A DNA stretch of 64,000 bases from Woronichinia naegeliana WA131 (GCA_025370055.1 CP073041.1:7596272-7660271); one strand, 5' to 3'; positions 35,501-45,045 are shown, numbered from the stretch's first letter. The notes: generated by a model not told the origin, from the sequence alone. A program made the numbers and translations.

Positions 35501-37227
35501 ATCGGACTTTTCAACTCAATCAAACGACAACTTTCAGGCGTTGGTTGCAATAAATTTCCTTCCGAACCAATCGTCGTTTCAGGAGACGTAATAATTTCTT
35601 CCCGAATCGAATCAATCGGCGGATTAGTTACCTGAGCAAATAACTGTTGAAAATAGTTATAAAGCAACTTGGGCTTGTCAGATAGTACAGCCAAAGGAGT
35701 ATCAGCCCCCATCGAACCGATCGCCTCTACCCCATCACGGGCCATAGGTGTCAAGAGAATGCGTAACTCCTCAAAGGTATAACCAAAGGCTTGTTGACGC
35801 TGGAGGAGAGGGAGAGAGGGGGAGACGGGGGGAAGGGGAGACCGGGAGACGGGGAGGTTTTCGAGGGAGATGAGGTTATCTTGGAGCCATTGGCTGTAGG
35901 GTTCGGCGGTGACAATTTGTTGTTTGATTTCTTCATCGGCAATGATGCGACCTTCCTTCATATCTACGAGGAACATCCGCCCAGGTTGTAGCCGCCCTTT
36001 TTCTAACACCCGCTCAGGTTCAATCGGCAACACGCCCGCTTCCGAAGCCATGATCACCAGGTCATCTTTGGTGACATAGTACCGTGAAGGCCGTAAACCA
36101 TTGCGATCCAGTACAGCACCCATCATCGTGCCATCGGTAAAGGCGATCGAGGCGGGGCCATCCCAGGGTTCCATCAAACAGGAATGGTACTTATAAAAGG
36201 CTTTTTTCTCGACACTCATGGACTCGTGGGCTGTCCAGGGTTCGGGAATCATCATCATCACCGCATGGGGTAGGGAGCGACCTGATAAGTACAATAACTC
36301 CAGGGCATTATCAAAAATGGTGGAATCACTGCCTTCGACGTTGATCACGGGCTTGACCTTTTCCATGTCTGCACCAAACAAAGGCGATTCAAATAGGGAT
36401 TGACGGGCCAACATCCAGTTAATATTGCCGCGCATGGTATTAATTTCGCCGTTGTGGGCAATGTAGCGGTAAGGGTGCGATCGCTCCCAACTGGGGAAGG
36501 TATTCGTACTAAAACGAGAATGCACTAATGCCAAAGCACTTTCCATATCGGCATCATGCAGTTCAGGGTAATAATCCCCCACCTGCACAGGCATCAACAT
36601 CCCTTTATAAACCAACGTCCGCGCCGATAGACTGGAAATATACCAAAATGTATCAATTTTCGTCGTGCGAATCGCCGTATGCGTTAATTTGCGAATCACA
36701 AATAATTTGCGCTCAAAGTCCAAATCATCAGTTAACTCTGCACTACGAGCAATAAAGACCTGCTGCATAAAGGGTTCACTGGCCTTAGCCGTATCGCCCA
36801 AACTGCTGTTATCGGTGGGAATATCGCGCCATCCCAACACCGTCAGCCCTTCCGCGAGCGTAATCTGTTCAAAAATGCGACGACCTTCTTCCCGCGCACT
36901 GCGATCGGGTGAACTGTAGATATTGCCCACGCCATACTGACCAAAATCAGGCAAGGTAATATTTTCTGCACTGGCTACCTTTTGCAAAAACTTGTGGGGA
37001 ACCTGCATCAAAATCCCCGCACCATCCCCCGTATTCGGCTCACAGCCACAGGCTCCGCGATGGTCAAGATTAAGCAAAATCGTCAACCCCTGCTCCACAA
37101 TGCTATGGGATTGCTTACCTGTTTTATGGACAATAAAGCCGACACCACAGGCATCATGCTCAAATTGGGGGTCATAGAGTCCTTGTTGGCTGGGAGCTAG
37201 AATTTGAGGGCTGACGGTCTTATTCAT
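32539..37227 (-). CDS. gltS: Ferredoxin-dependent glutamate synthase
   Basis: 1562 residues, the single-chain enzyme that makes two glutamates from glutamine and 2-oxoglutarate with reduced ferredoxin. A propeptide of 26 residues precedes the nucleophile Cys27 in HDACGVGF, at the head of the class II amidotransferase domain. The synthase domain holds [12 protein letters not shown] and the FMN-binding barrel (about 870-1250). The iron-sulfur cysteines are [15 protein letters not shown] (about 1160-1174), and the glycine-rich beta-helix ends the protein. Two low-complexity stretches not expected in the family, about 453-478 ([15 protein letters not shown]) and 588-615 ([24 protein letters not shown]), are translated repeat DNA. 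No NtcA box was seen upstream. Confidence 0.94.
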   Translation of the reverse strand: MNKTVSPQILAPSQQGLYDPQFEHDACGVGFIVHKTGKQSHSIVEQGLTILLNLDHRGACGCEPNTGDGAGILMQVPHKFLQKVASAENITLPDFGQYGVGNIYSSPDRSAREEGRRIFEQITLAEGLTVLGWRDIPTDNSSLGDTAKASEPFMQQVFIARSAELTDDLDFERKLFVIRKLTHTAIRTTKIDTFWYISSLSARTLVYKGMLMPVQVGDYYPELHDADMESALALVHSRFSTNTFPSWERSHPYRYIAHNGEINTMRGNINWMLARQSLFESPLFGADMEKVKPVINVEGSDSTIFDNALELLYLSGRSLPHAVMMMIPEPWTAHESMSVEKKAFYKYHSCLMEPWDGPASIAFTDGTMMGAVLDRNGLRPSRYYVTKDDLVIMASEAGVLPIEPERVLEKGRLQPGRMFLVDMKEGRIIADEEIKQQIVTAEPYSQWLQDNLISLENLPVSRSPLPPVSPSLPLLQRQQAFGYTFEELRILLTPMARDGVEAIGSMGADTPLAVLSDKPKLLYNYFQQLFAQVTNPPIDSIREEIITSPETTIGSEGNLLQPTPESCRLIELKSPILSNEDLAKLKALEVPLTKGDLGGLKPELSPPAPLGKGGELDPFKSTTIPILFDPKLGVKGLEAALETIASQTDQAIEQGINLIILSDRGVSAEQAAIPALLAVSGLHHHLIRKGTRTRVGLILESGEPREVHHHAVLIGYGCGAINPYMVFDTFEGMIADGTLVGVDHKTACKNYIKAATKGVIKVASKIGISTIQSYRGAQIFEAIGLNKSVIKKYFTWTASRIEGADLEVLTQEALLRHQHAFAPRPGDIHTLDVGGEYQWRKDGEEHLFNPETIHTLQRAVREGDYELYKKYASLVNEQNQKFFTLRGLLDFKSREAIPLEEVEPIEAIMKRFKTGAMSYGSISKEAHESLAIAMNRIGGKSNTGEGGEDPDRYTWTNEQGDSKNSAIKQVASGRFGVTSLYLSQAKEIQIKMAQGAKPGEGGQLPGKKVYPWIAKVRHSTPGVGLISPPPHHDIYSIEDLAELIHDLKNANRAARINVKLVSEVGVGTIATGVAKAHADVVLISGYDGGTGASPQTSIKHAGLPWELGLAETHQTLVLNNLRSRIVVETDGQMKTGRDVVIGALLGAEEFGFSTAPLVSLGCIMMRACHLNTCPVGIATQNPELRAKFTGDPAHTVHFMTFIAQEMREIMAQLGFRTVDEMVGRTDVLEPKKAVEHWKAKGIDLSAILYQPEVGPEVGRYCQMAQDHGLEKSLDITTLLDLCQSAIEKGEKVKAILPIKNINRVVGTILGNEITKRHWEGLPDDTVHLHFQGSAGQSFGAFVPKGVTLELDGDANDYLGKGLSGGKLIVYPPQGSTFVAAENIIAGNVALYGATSGEVYIAGMAGERFCVRNSGVNTVVEAVGDHGCEYMTGGKVVVLGPTGRNFAAGMSGGVAYILDETGDFATRCNQSMVGLETLEDPEEIADLRELIQNHVNYTQSVKGQAVLANWEVNIPKFVKVMPKDYKRVLQAIKNALEAGLSGDDALNAAFEENARDVARIGGS
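35383..35464. repeat. Palindromic repeats inserted in frame in gltS
   Basis: Two adjacent hairpin repeats: CCCCCCTTTCCAAGGGGGG with a G-rich tail (35383-35412), and a copy of the 36-base dispersed repeat at 35429-35464 (AATCCCCCTAAATCCCCCTT ... GGGGGACTTCC). Both are translated in frame between the amidotransferase and synthase domains, adding about 27 residues. Confidence 0.8.
35800..35862. repeat. Purine-rich GGGAGA-type repeat inside gltS
   Basis: On the plus strand, an uninterrupted run of G and A with units GGGAGACGGGG and GGGAGAGAGG. Translated on the minus strand as the Pro/Ser/Leu stretch around residue 453-478. This composition is unlike the flanking gene and resembles common cyanobacterial low-complexity repeats. 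Confidence 0.65.
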
Positions 37228-38615
37228 AGTTTTTCAAAGGAAAAGGACGATTGTAGCTTTTATCCCCCTTTGCAAGAGGGACTTGTGCTTAGGGGTTTTG
37301 TAAGCGTTTGTGGGGTTGGGGTCAAAGATCGGTGTCGGCCTATCCCCCAGTCTTAGAATTGTAACGGTCAGCCCTCGGAAAAAGCACATTTCCTTAATGA
37401 AACTATGAAGTTTTCATCAAATTTGCGTTATCGGGATTCTAAACGGTAACAAATTAGACTAAACCCAATAACCCCACCGTAGGGGCGCATTGCGTGCCAT
37501 TGGTGTCAACTTAAGCCAAAATGCCTACTCACAAAAGATTAGCCTAAAAGCAGGCGGAAGTAAGAGTAGGCTGAAAAAAAGGTTAGTATATAAAAAAGTG
37601 AGCAAAAAACAAATGGCAAGACAACATCCTCGGAGAAAAGGAAACCCAGACTTACGTCGTAAGACAAATCAGCCAGGGGTAGAAATCCCTGAAATAACAA
37701 AAGAGTTGTTTGAATTACTAGAACCCACAATGTTTACACCATTAAAATATTTACAGGGAACTCATGAGAAAATGATGAGAGATAGGGTATTAAATTTACC
37801 AGTAATGGTGGCATTAGTGTTAAGTATAGTGTATCGTCAAATAGCGGGTATAAGTGAAGCGGTAAGACTGTTAGAGGAAGAGGGATTGCTATGGGTAGCA
37901 TCATTAAAAGTAAGCAAACAGGCAGTATCAAAAAGAATGATGAATGTGCCAGCCGAAATATTTGCAATATTACTAAAAGGAGTGTTAGAAAAAGCAGCCG
38001 AAAAAGGGAAGAAGCTCCAAGTAGGAGAAAAATGGGAAAAAATAAGAGAAAAGTTTAGTGCAGTGTGGATAGCAGATGGCTCAACGCTAGAGCAGATAAG
38101 GAAAAATATGAAAATAAGTAAAGAAGAAAAGAGTAAATTGGGGGGTAAAATAATGATGGTAGTGGAAGCCTTTACCCAAAGACCCGTTACTTTATGGTAC
38201 ACAGAAAATGATAAATCAAATGATAAAATATGGTGTGAAGAATTGGCAGCTAAATTACCAGAAAATGGTTTAATTCTCGTAGATATGGGATTTTTTAGCT
38301 TTGTGTGGTTTGATTTGTTAACAGAAGCTAAAAAGTTTTTTCTAACCAGATTTAGAGCGGGTACATCTTACAAAACCAAACAAGTATTGTCTCAAGGTAG
38401 TCATTACAGAGATGAGATTATCATTATGGGAAATTACCGTTCTAATCCTTGCAAGCATCCGGTGAGATTAGTCTCAGTATTATGGGGAACAATCTGGTAT
38501 CAGTATTTAACAAATGTGTTGTCTCCCGAACAACTGTCCGCCGAAGAGGTCTGTGATTTATATCGAAGACGATGGACAATCGAAGAAGCCTTTTTATTAA
38601 CGAAAAGACTTTTAG

Positions 38616-40212
38616 CTGGACAGTGGGAAGTTTATGGATGCCAGATAAGGTAATGACTATGCGACGAAAGTAAGCATATCAGGGCTTGGGGAAGAGGCAA
38701 GTTTAGCGGTAAGGAATTTAGGCAAAAGCAGACTGGGTGGACTTTGAGGAAAAATCATTTGGGCTTGATGTTGAAGGGCTAGTTGAGCAATCCGTTCACT
38801 AGGGTAGCCATGGGATGGTAATGTCCGAAACCATCGAGGAAAATTAGCCCAAATCCCCTGGGGTAACTCTAAGGCGAGAATTTGAAGTAGCCCTAAAGCA
38901 ATGGCATTAAGGTTAACAAAACGCTCAAAGGCTTCTACCTTGTTTAAAATCTGAGTCTGAACAGCTTGTGGATAGTCACTGAGGATAAGATTGCTGGGCC
39001 AGGTAGGTAAAGTAGGAAGACTCTTAAGCCAAAAACGATAGGCAAAGCTGCCCAAAAGATGGACTAATTGACGAAAAGTGACTTCAATCTTAAATCGGAG
39101 ACCGTAAGCGGCAATAATCTCAGGTCCAGTCAAACAGAGATCAGTAGAAAGCAGAATCAGTCGTCGTCCGTTAGGCAATTGGGTCAGAACAAACTTGACG
39201 AGCTGATGGGGACTATCCCAGTGGAACTCAAAGCACTGATAAGAAACCGTGACTTGTTGACCATAGAGCCAGACTTTAGCTGTCGGAAAGTCCGCCGCCA
39301 GAGCGAACAGCTTTTCTAGTTTTATCGAACTCCCCCAAATCCGTGGTCGTCCTCTCCCCGTCAGCGTCGGCACGGAACAAAAGGGGGCATAGGCGACGGT
39401 GGAGCAACGCACTCTTGTGATTAGATGCAAGGCGTTCTGGCGAAAACTTTTGAGCACTGGTTCGCAAGCAAAATAAGCATCCAAAATTACATAACTCCCT
39501 GCCTCTGCGTAAGTAACACAAAGGTCAGCCATTTTTGTCACCAGGCTCGTCTTCACCTTTTTTTTGCCTTTTCCCTCCCCCTTCTCGGTTGCTTTGGACT
39601 TGATGCCATCGTCTAGCCGCAACACTAAGGGCAAGGCAAAGCAGGCTTTCCCTACTCCCACCAAAATACTCAAGGCATTGAAGTAATGACCCCTTATCCA
39701 CTCTGGCTTGGACACATCTTCCGATTCTTGGTGTAGTCGTTTTACACCTGGCATCTTGCGTCCTTCTTTCCCCACTTTGATGCCATCACCCACATACACC
39801 CGTTTCCCTTTAATTCTGTATAGACTTTCATGCTGACTTAGCCACTTTGACCATTGTAAAGTTAGTCCTTCGACCCTAAACGCCTTGGAATCAAACCAAT
39901 GTAGAGCCTGATTGTAGTAGCTCTCTGTTCAGCCAATGGCATTGACATAGCTAGTTATTGCGCTGGGTTGGCTGTTGAGCACTACTCCCCAGACTAACAG
40001 GATAAACCATTGGAACGTTGCTTCTCGGCTAAAGGCTGGACGGAGATTATTGAGGATTTGCTCTAGTCGCTGACATAGTTGCATAATTGATAGATAGCAC
40101 TGGCTATCGATTTTCTTATATCAGCCAGTTTCGGACATAACGGCACTCTTTTGTATCGGATGTCCGATTTTCTTTTCTCCACTTACACGCCTCGAGAACT
40201 TCCCACTGTCCA
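38616..40212 (-). mobile_element. 1.6-kb IS (IS4-superfamily-like), copy 1, nested
   Basis: 1597 bases with perfect 17-base inverted repeats CTGGACAGTGGGAAGTT and complement, flanked by an 8-base duplication ACTTTTAG at 38608-38615 and 40213-40220. Other copies are at 57439-59035 and 61862-63457. Confidence 0.92.
38657..40084 (-). pseudogene. Transposase of 1.6-kb IS with premature stop (copy 1)
   Basis: 475 codons in full. Compared with the intact copy at 61989-63416, a TGA at 39929-39931 replaces the leucine of NALGLTESYY, leaving only an internal restart (ATG at 39799) that lacks about 95 N-terminal residues. Catalytic-looking segments remain: VYVGDGIKVGKEGRKM, YVILDAYFAC and AYGLRFKIEVTFRQL (Y-2-R-3-E). 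Confidence 0.85.
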
Positions 40213-40565
40213 GACTTTTAGGACTAGCCTATTTATGGGTAGGTAATAAGAATGGTGTCCAAATCCAGATTATTTGCACTTTGATTTTCTATACGGTCTT
40301 AAATCAATTGGTAGGGGAAGTGGCGATTGCTCTAAATCAACCGAAAGAAAAAATCTCAGTAGAGATGGTGTTTCGGAGTCTATACTATGTAGCGAAGGCT
40401 ATTGCTAGAGGAGAAAAGCCTGATACAGTAACCTATCTGGCTGAACGTGCTAAGTTATTTGGTTTGGTCAAAGCTGAGAGAAAGCGACATCGAGAAAAGG
40501 CCGCTCTCAATCAACAAATTTGGGAACCCATTCCTTTAAGTTGACACGGATGATTGCGTGCGCCC

Positions 40566-40760
40566 AATAAACTTTTAAATTCTATCAATACATTTTCTAT
40601 AACTTTGTTCATTGCGATCGCCCAGATAATTTTTATTGTCCCATCAATTTATTTTCTATAATTTTTCCGTTGCGATAACCCAGATAATTTTTATTGTCTT
40701 ACTAATTATTTATAATTTAGTTTTTAAAACGGCGATCGCCCAATAAACTTTTAAGTCCAA
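40566..40760. repeat. Three degenerate ~60-base tandem units with HIP1
   Basis: Units begin CA(A/G)ATAA(A/T)(C/T)TTTT and run through an AT-rich stretch to GCGATCGCC (or GCGATAACC in the middle unit). They fill the gap between IS4 copy 1 and the RAYT pseudogene start; no gene is present. Confidence 0.55.
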
Positions 40761-41158
40761 CTGACCAATTCTTTGTAATTAATTCCTAAAATGCGTCATT
40801 GTCATGAAATTCGATCCAGAAAAATACCATCGTCAATCTATTCGCTTTAAAAATTATAATTATTCCCAACGAGGATATTATTTTTTTAACCATCTGTACC
40901 TATAAAAAGCAATGTTGGTTTGGGGAAATCAAAAGTGATCGGATGTACATTAATCAAATTGGAAAAATTGTTGCGAATGAATGGTTAAATATACCGAAAA
41001 TTAGACCTAATTTTCAATTAGATTAATGGGTTATTATGCCCAATCATTTACACGGTATTGTAATTATTAATGAGCATATAAATCTTTTTAGCGATCGCAA
41101 TATGTCCGAACAAAAAACATTTGGTGAGGGGAGCCGAGATGTTCTGGGCGCACGCAAT

Positions 41159-42607
41159 CATTGGTGTCAACTTAAGCCAAAATGCCTACTCACAAAAGAT
41201 TAGCCTAAAAGCAGGCGGAAGTAAGAGTAGGCTGAAAAAAAGGTTAGTATATAAAAAAGTGAGCAAAAAACAAATGGCAAGACAACATCCTCGGAGAAAA
41301 GGAAACCCAGACTTACGTCGTAAGACAAATCAGCCAGGGGTAGAAATCCCTGAAATAACAAAAGAGTTGTTTGAATTACTAGAACCCACAATGTTTACAC
41401 CATTAAAATATTTACAGGGAACTCATGAGAAAATGATGAGAGATAGGGTGCTAAATTTACCAGTAATGGTGGCATTAGTGTTAAGTATAGTGTATCGTCA
41501 AATAGCGGGTATAAGTGAAGCGGTAAGACTGTTAGAGGAAGAGGGATTGCTATGGGTAGCATCATTAAAAGTAAGCAAACAGGCAGTATCAAAAAGAATG
41601 ATGAATGTGCCAGCCGAAATATTTGCAATATTACTAAAAGGAGTGTTAGAAAAAGCAGCCGAAAAAGGGAAGAAGCTCCAAGTAGGAGAAAAATGGGAAA
41701 AAATAAGAGAAAAGTTTAGTGCAGTGTGGATAGCAGATGGCTCAACGCTAGAGCAGATAAGGAAAAATATGAAAATAAGTAAAGAAGAAAAGAGTAAATT
41801 GGGGGGTAAAATAATGATGGTAGTGGAAGCCTTTACCCAAAGACCCGTTACTTTATGGTACACAGAAAATGATAAATCAAATGATAAAATATGGTGTGAA
41901 GAATTGGCAGCTAAATTACCAGAAAATGGTTTAATTCTCGTAGATATGGGATTTTTTAGCTTTGTGTGGTTTGATTTGTTAACAGAAGCTAAAAAGTTTT
42001 TTCTAACCAGATTTAGAGCGGGTACATCTTACAAAACCAAACAAGTATTGTCTCAAGGTAGTCATTACAGAGATGAGATTATCATTATGGGAAATTACCG
42101 TTCTAATCCTTGCAAGCATCCGGTGAGATTAGTCTCAGTATTATGGGGAACAATCTGGTATCAGTATTTAACAAATGTGTTGTCTCCCGAACAACTGTCC
42201 GCCGAAGAGGTCTGTGATTTATATCGAAGACGATGGACAATCGAAGAAGCCTTTTTATTAACGAAAAGACTTTTAGGACTAGCCTATTTATGGGTAGGGA
42301 ATAAGAATGGTGTCCAAATCCAGATTATTTGCACTTTGATTTTCTATACGGTCTTAAATCAATTGGTAGGGGAAGTGGCGATTGCTCTAAATCAACCGAA
42401 AGAAAAAATCTCAGTAGAGATGGTGTTTCGGAGTCTATACTATGTAGCGAAGGCTATTGCTAGAGGAGAAAAGCCTGATACAGTAACCTATCTGGCTGAA
42501 CGTGCTAAGTTATTTGGTTTGGTCAAAGCTGAGAGAAAGCGACATCGAGAAAAGGCCGCTCTCAATCAACAAATTTGGGAACCCATTCCTTTAAGTTGAC
42601 ACGGATG
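41159..42607 (+). mobile_element. IS4-family element copy 2, complete
   Basis: 1449 bases with ends CATTGGTGTC and GACACGGATG. Flanked by a 9-base duplication GCACGCAAT (41150-41158 and 42608-42616), the exact complement of the copy 1 duplication ATTGCGTGC. The target is the same palindrome in the opposite orientation. Confidence 0.93.
41274..42599 (+). CDS. IS4-family transposase, intact (copy 2)
   Basis: 441 residues from ATG 41274 (MARQHPRRKG); the frame is open further upstream out of the element, so that part is not native. DDE domain: WIADGSTLEQI (first Asp), GLILVDMGFFSF (second) and the IS4 signature YRRRWTIEEAFLLTKRLL (Y-2-R-3-E-6-K). The C-terminal helical tail ends NQQIWEPIPLS just before the right inverted repeat. 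Confidence 0.9.
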   Translation: MARQHPRRKGNPDLRRKTNQPGVEIPEITKELFELLEPTMFTPLKYLQGTHEKMMRDRVLNLPVMVALVLSIVYRQIAGISEAVRLLEEEGLLWVASLKVSKQAVSKRMMNVPAEIFAILLKGVLEKAAEKGKKLQVGEKWEKIREKFSAVWIADGSTLEQIRKNMKISKEEKSKLGGKIMMVVEAFTQRPVTLWYTENDKSNDKIWCEELAAKLPENGLILVDMGFFSFVWFDLLTEAKKFFLTRFRAGTSYKTKQVLSQGSHYRDEIIIMGNYRSNPCKHPVRLVSVLWGTIWYQYLTNVLSPEQLSAEEVCDLYRRRWTIEEAFLLTKRLLGLAYLWVGNKNGVQIQIICTLIFYTVLNQLVGEVAIALNQPKEKISVEMVFRSLYYVAKAIARGEKPDTVTYLAERAKLFGLVKAERKRHREKAALNQQIWEPIPLS

Positions 42608-42859
42608 GCACGCAATGCGCCCCTACGGCAGGAACCAAATTCTATTTCGTCATTTGTGGCGGGGTTTAAATCGGCTGTTACGAAACGGATTAATTTGTTA
42701 CGGGACAATCGGGATATTCCCATTTGGCAACGCAATTATTACGAGTCAATTATTCGAGATGAACAATCATTGATAGCGATTCGGGAATATATTAGAAATA
42801 ATCCTTGTCAGTGGCAAAAAGACCCTGATAATCCAGTAAATGATCAATCATGGAAAACA

Positions 42860-43183
42860 CTAGATTTGGATTTGTATTTTTGAATTTGAAGGAGATCGCC
42901 ATTTTATGAGAATAATAAAATTTGAAGGAGATCGCCATTTTATGAGAATAATAAGAGGCGGGCGCATTTTTGACATTATACACGCATTAAAAGTGACAAC
43001 TACTGAAATAACAAAAAATACCACACCAGTCCAAAATATCCAAAAATCAATATTTGCTGTTAGTTGATAAGAACTTTCCTTGGCAATTATTTTTCCCAAT
43101 CGAGATTCAATTTTTACCAATTGTGAAGAAGTATTCGTAGGTATTTTTGGACGAAGCCCAATGATAAACCAACTACAACCCAA
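42860..43183 (-). CDS. Small membrane protein, unknown
   Basis: 107 residues from a TTG at 43183. The frame is open further upstream to about 43255 (including DEDEDEE from a GATGAA triplet repeat) but without a standard start, so a slip in that repeat may have removed one. Two hydrophobic segments flank a polar loop (RLGKIIAKESS). The last 30 residues (ILIKWRSPSN twice) are translated from a tandem repeat and run into the 3' end of the RAYT pseudogene. It follows the 246-residue membrane protein gene. No family recognised. Confidence 0.4.
   Translation of the reverse strand: MGCSWFIIGLRPKIPTNTSSQLVKIESRLGKIIAKESSYQLTANIDFWIFWTGVVFFVISVVVTFNACIMSKMRPPLIILIKWRSPSNFIILIKWRSPSNSKIQIQI
42885..42955. 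repeat. 36-base tandem duplication
   Basis: TTTGAAGGAGATCGCCATTT-TATGAGAATAATAAAA occurs twice in a row (42885-42920, 42921-42955). The core GGAGATCGCCATTTTATGAG resembles the units of the HIP1 arrays at 44040-44312 and 44655-45045. Confidence 0.85.
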
Positions 43184-43262
43184 ACATAATAAAAGAGAAA
43201 TACTTGCTATTGAAATACGCCAGCCTGGAATTTTGATTAATTCTTCATCTTCATCTTCATCT

Positions 43263-44003
43263 TTATAATTTTTGCTTTAGGCTCAACAAATCATAAAAAT
43301 GTAAAGACAAATAAACCAATAAAATTGAAACGGCTGCAGGATAGATTAAAACTATCTCTGGTTTTGAAAAATTGAATTTTCCAACAGGGTTATTAAACTC
43401 CGTTGAACCGGAAAGCATTTTCGTTTCACCAACACTTGAACCATGAGCTTTGAGCCATTCTGCTTCCAATCGCTTAAGATCAAAGTTTCCGTTTAGTTCT
43501 TGATAATCAAGTTCTTGAGGATAAATACGAATTTCTATTTTCTGCCCATTGACTATCTTCGTGTCTTTTTGAATTTCAAATTTTAATGGTTTAGTCTCAA
43601 ATTTTAATAATGGTTTAATACCACCATCTTTCCAAATAGAGGACAGATCCGAACTGCTCACCGTAAGGCTTTTACTCTGCTTATCTATGACAGGGGTTTG
43701 AAAAAGTGGTAATGGTATAAGCTCAAAGTCTTCTTCTTTTTCTTGAAAATTAGGCAATAGATGCTCGATAGGAATTTTTTCTTTTTGCCCATTGACTATC
43801 TTAATTTCTTTGTGTCCACTGATTATCTTAGTTTCTTTTTTAATTTCGACTCTCTTCGCCAATAAATTTCCTACATAAGTGGTGTAAGGCACAAAAATAG
43901 TCAAGAAAACCAGAGATGACAATATAGAAATGCTATTTAAGGATGTCAGGAAAGTGTTTCGGCACTCATTAAATCTTTCAAGTTTAGGATTAGGGTCAGA
44001 CAT
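43263..44003 (-). CDS. Membrane protein with two terminal TM helices, unknown
   Basis: 246 residues. One membrane segment near the N-terminus (about 24-47: SISILSSLVFLTIFVPYTTYVG) and one near the C-terminus (about 215-238), with a soluble centre containing three near-repeats of KIVNGQK/KIISGHK and charged strands. I recognise no family. It precedes the small membrane protein gene on the same strand and could form an operon with it. Surrounding repeats and lack of homology by memory suggest an accessory gene. Confidence 0.5.
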   Translation of the reverse strand: MSDPNPKLERFNECRNTFLTSLNSISILSSLVFLTIFVPYTTYVGNLLAKRVEIKKETKIISGHKEIKIVNGQKEKIPIEHLLPNFQEKEEDFELIPLPLFQTPVIDKQSKSLTVSSSDLSSIWKDGGIKPLLKFETKPLKFEIQKDTKIVNGQKIEIRIYPQELDYQELNGNFDLKRLEAEWLKAHGSSVGETKMLSGSTEFNNPVGKFNFSKPEIVLIYPAAVSILLVYLSLHFYDLLSLKQKL

Positions 44004-44039
44004 TTTAGAGTTTTAAATAACTGTTACGGGACAAGTGGT

Positions 44040-44312
44040 GATCGCCGTTTTAAATTTAGCATGGAAAGGGCGATCACTGTTTTGAAGATGATGATAAGGG
44101 GCGATCGCGATTTTAAACGTGAGAATGAGAGGCGATCGCTGTTTAACTTGGATTTGAGAAGGGCGATCGCTGTTTTAGATGTGAGCATGAGAGGCGATCG
44201 CTGTTTTGAATGTGGGGATTGGAAAGGCGATCGCAGTTTTAAACGTGAGGATGAAAGGCGATCGCTGTTTGGAATTAGGATTAAAGGGGCGATCGCGTCA
44301 AAGCAAATATTA
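44040..44312. repeat. HIP1-anchored tandem array 1 (about 9 units)
   Basis: About nine units of 30-33 bases, each GGCGATCGCTGTTTTAAA-like followed by 12-15 variable purine-rich bases ending GAGA, GAAA or AAGG. It lies between the membrane-protein gene and the 94-residue gene. A matching array is on the other side of that gene. Confidence 0.85.
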
Positions 44313-44356
44313 TAATAGGAGTGACGACTTATTAATTTCTTTTTGTCAAACAAACC

Positions 44357-44641
44357 ATGACTGACGACGAATTAAAACAACTCATTGCTTCCAACGCCAA
44401 GGCGATCGAGGCCCTAACTAATGCTTTAACTCAAGAGCGAGAAGAACGCCAGAAAAAGGAACTTGCCTGGGAAAAAGATAGAAAAGGTGTATATGAATTA
44501 CTGGGACGAGTAGCTCGTGGCCAATCAGATTTTTATGCAACCCAGTCCGACTTTTATCATCGCTTTGACCAAATTGATGAACGTCAAGCCAAAATGACTG
44601 AGATTTTGAACCGTTATCTTCCTCCTGAATCCCTATCGTAA
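44357..44641 (+). CDS. Small coiled-coil protein, unknown
   Basis: 94 residues: MTDDELKQLIASNAKAIEALTNAL, an acidic/basic helical centre (EREERQKKELAWEKDRKG) and LLGRVARGQSDFYATQSDFYHRFDQIDERQ with a repeated QSDFY. Predicted almost entirely helical and coiled coil. Similar short proteins with N-terminal LIASNAKAIEAL are familiar from cyanobacteria but have no known function. The gene lies exactly between two HIP1 arrays. Confidence 0.65.
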   Translation: MTDDELKQLIASNAKAIEALTNALTQEREERQKKELAWEKDRKGVYELLGRVARGQSDFYATQSDFYHRFDQIDERQAKMTEILNRYLPPESLS

Positions 44642-44654
44642 AATATAGTTAAAG

Positions 44655-45045
44655 GCGATCTCGGTTTTAAACTGGGATATGGAAAGGCGATCGCTGTTTT
44701 AAACTGCGTTAGAGAAGGGCGATCGCTGTTTTTAATATGAGGATGAGGTGCGATCGCTATTTAAAATTAGGATGAAGGGGCGATCGCTGTTTAAATTGGG
44801 ATTGAGAAGGGCGATCGCTGTTTGTAATTGGGATAAAGAAAGGCGATCGCTGTTTTAAACTGCTTTAGAGAAGGGCGATCGCTGTTTTTAATGTGGGGAT
44901 TGGAAAGGCGATCACTGTTTTGAATGGGAGACAAGGGGCGATCGCTGTTTTAAATGTGGTAATGAGAGGGCGATCGCGGTTGAAAATGTGGGAATGAAAG
45001 GCGATCACATTTTAGAATTAGGATTGTAGGGCGATCGCTGTTTCA
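44655..45045. repeat. HIP1-anchored tandem array 2 (about 13 units)
   Basis: About thirteen units of 29-34 bases with the core GGCGATCGCTGTTTTAAA and variable tails, some with GGCGATCAC instead of GGCGATCGC. Fills the 460-base gap between the 94-residue gene and the DUF58 gene. Same phase and orientation as array 1. Confidence 0.85.

Larger units (their letters stand above)
37612..40544 (+). pseudogene. IS4-family transposase, split by nested IS (copy 1)
   Basis: The halves are 37612-38615 and 40221-40544. Joining them restores the same protein as the intact copy at 41274-42599, across TKRLL-GLAYLWVGN. The interrupted first half ends in AGQWEVYGCQIR, encoded by the nested IS. The break falls right after the catalytic YRRRWTIEEAFLLTK signature, so the copy is inactive. 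Confidence 0.9.
37498..40552 (+). mobile_element. IS4-family element copy 1, interrupted by a second IS
   Basis: Ends CATTGGTGTCAACTTAA and complement of CATCCGTGTCAACTTAA (inverted repeats with two mismatches). Flanked by a 9-base duplication ATTGCGTGC at 37489-37497 and 40553-40561. The total of 3055 bases includes a nested 1597-base IS (38616-40212) with its own duplication. The target is a REP-like palindrome CGTAGGGGCGCATTGCGTGC-GCCC. Confidence 0.92.
40804..42883 (+). pseudogene. REP-associated tyrosine transposase (RAYT, Y1 type), decayed and split by IS4
   Basis: The halves are 40804-41158 and 42617-42883. The start MKFDPEKYHRQSIRFKNYNYSQRGYYF is followed by a frameshift at a run of seven T (40881-40887), then TICTYKKQCWFGEIKSDRMY, a nonsense TAA at 41024-41026, then WVIMPNHLHGIV with the HxH metal motif, GSRDVLGARN at the IS4 junction, and APLRQEPNSISSFVAGFKSA and WQRNYYESIIRDE with the catalytic-tyrosine region after it. 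The codons for GARNAPLR are the REP-like palindrome itself (GGGCGCACGCAATGCGCCCC). At least three independent lesions make it a pseudogene. Confidence 0.85.

Noticed and set aside
44024-44353. Open reading frame of 109 codons on the minus strand in HIP1 array 1
   Set aside because: The protein is a translation of the repeat (RLSFSRLKSRSP-like units); no start context or conservation.
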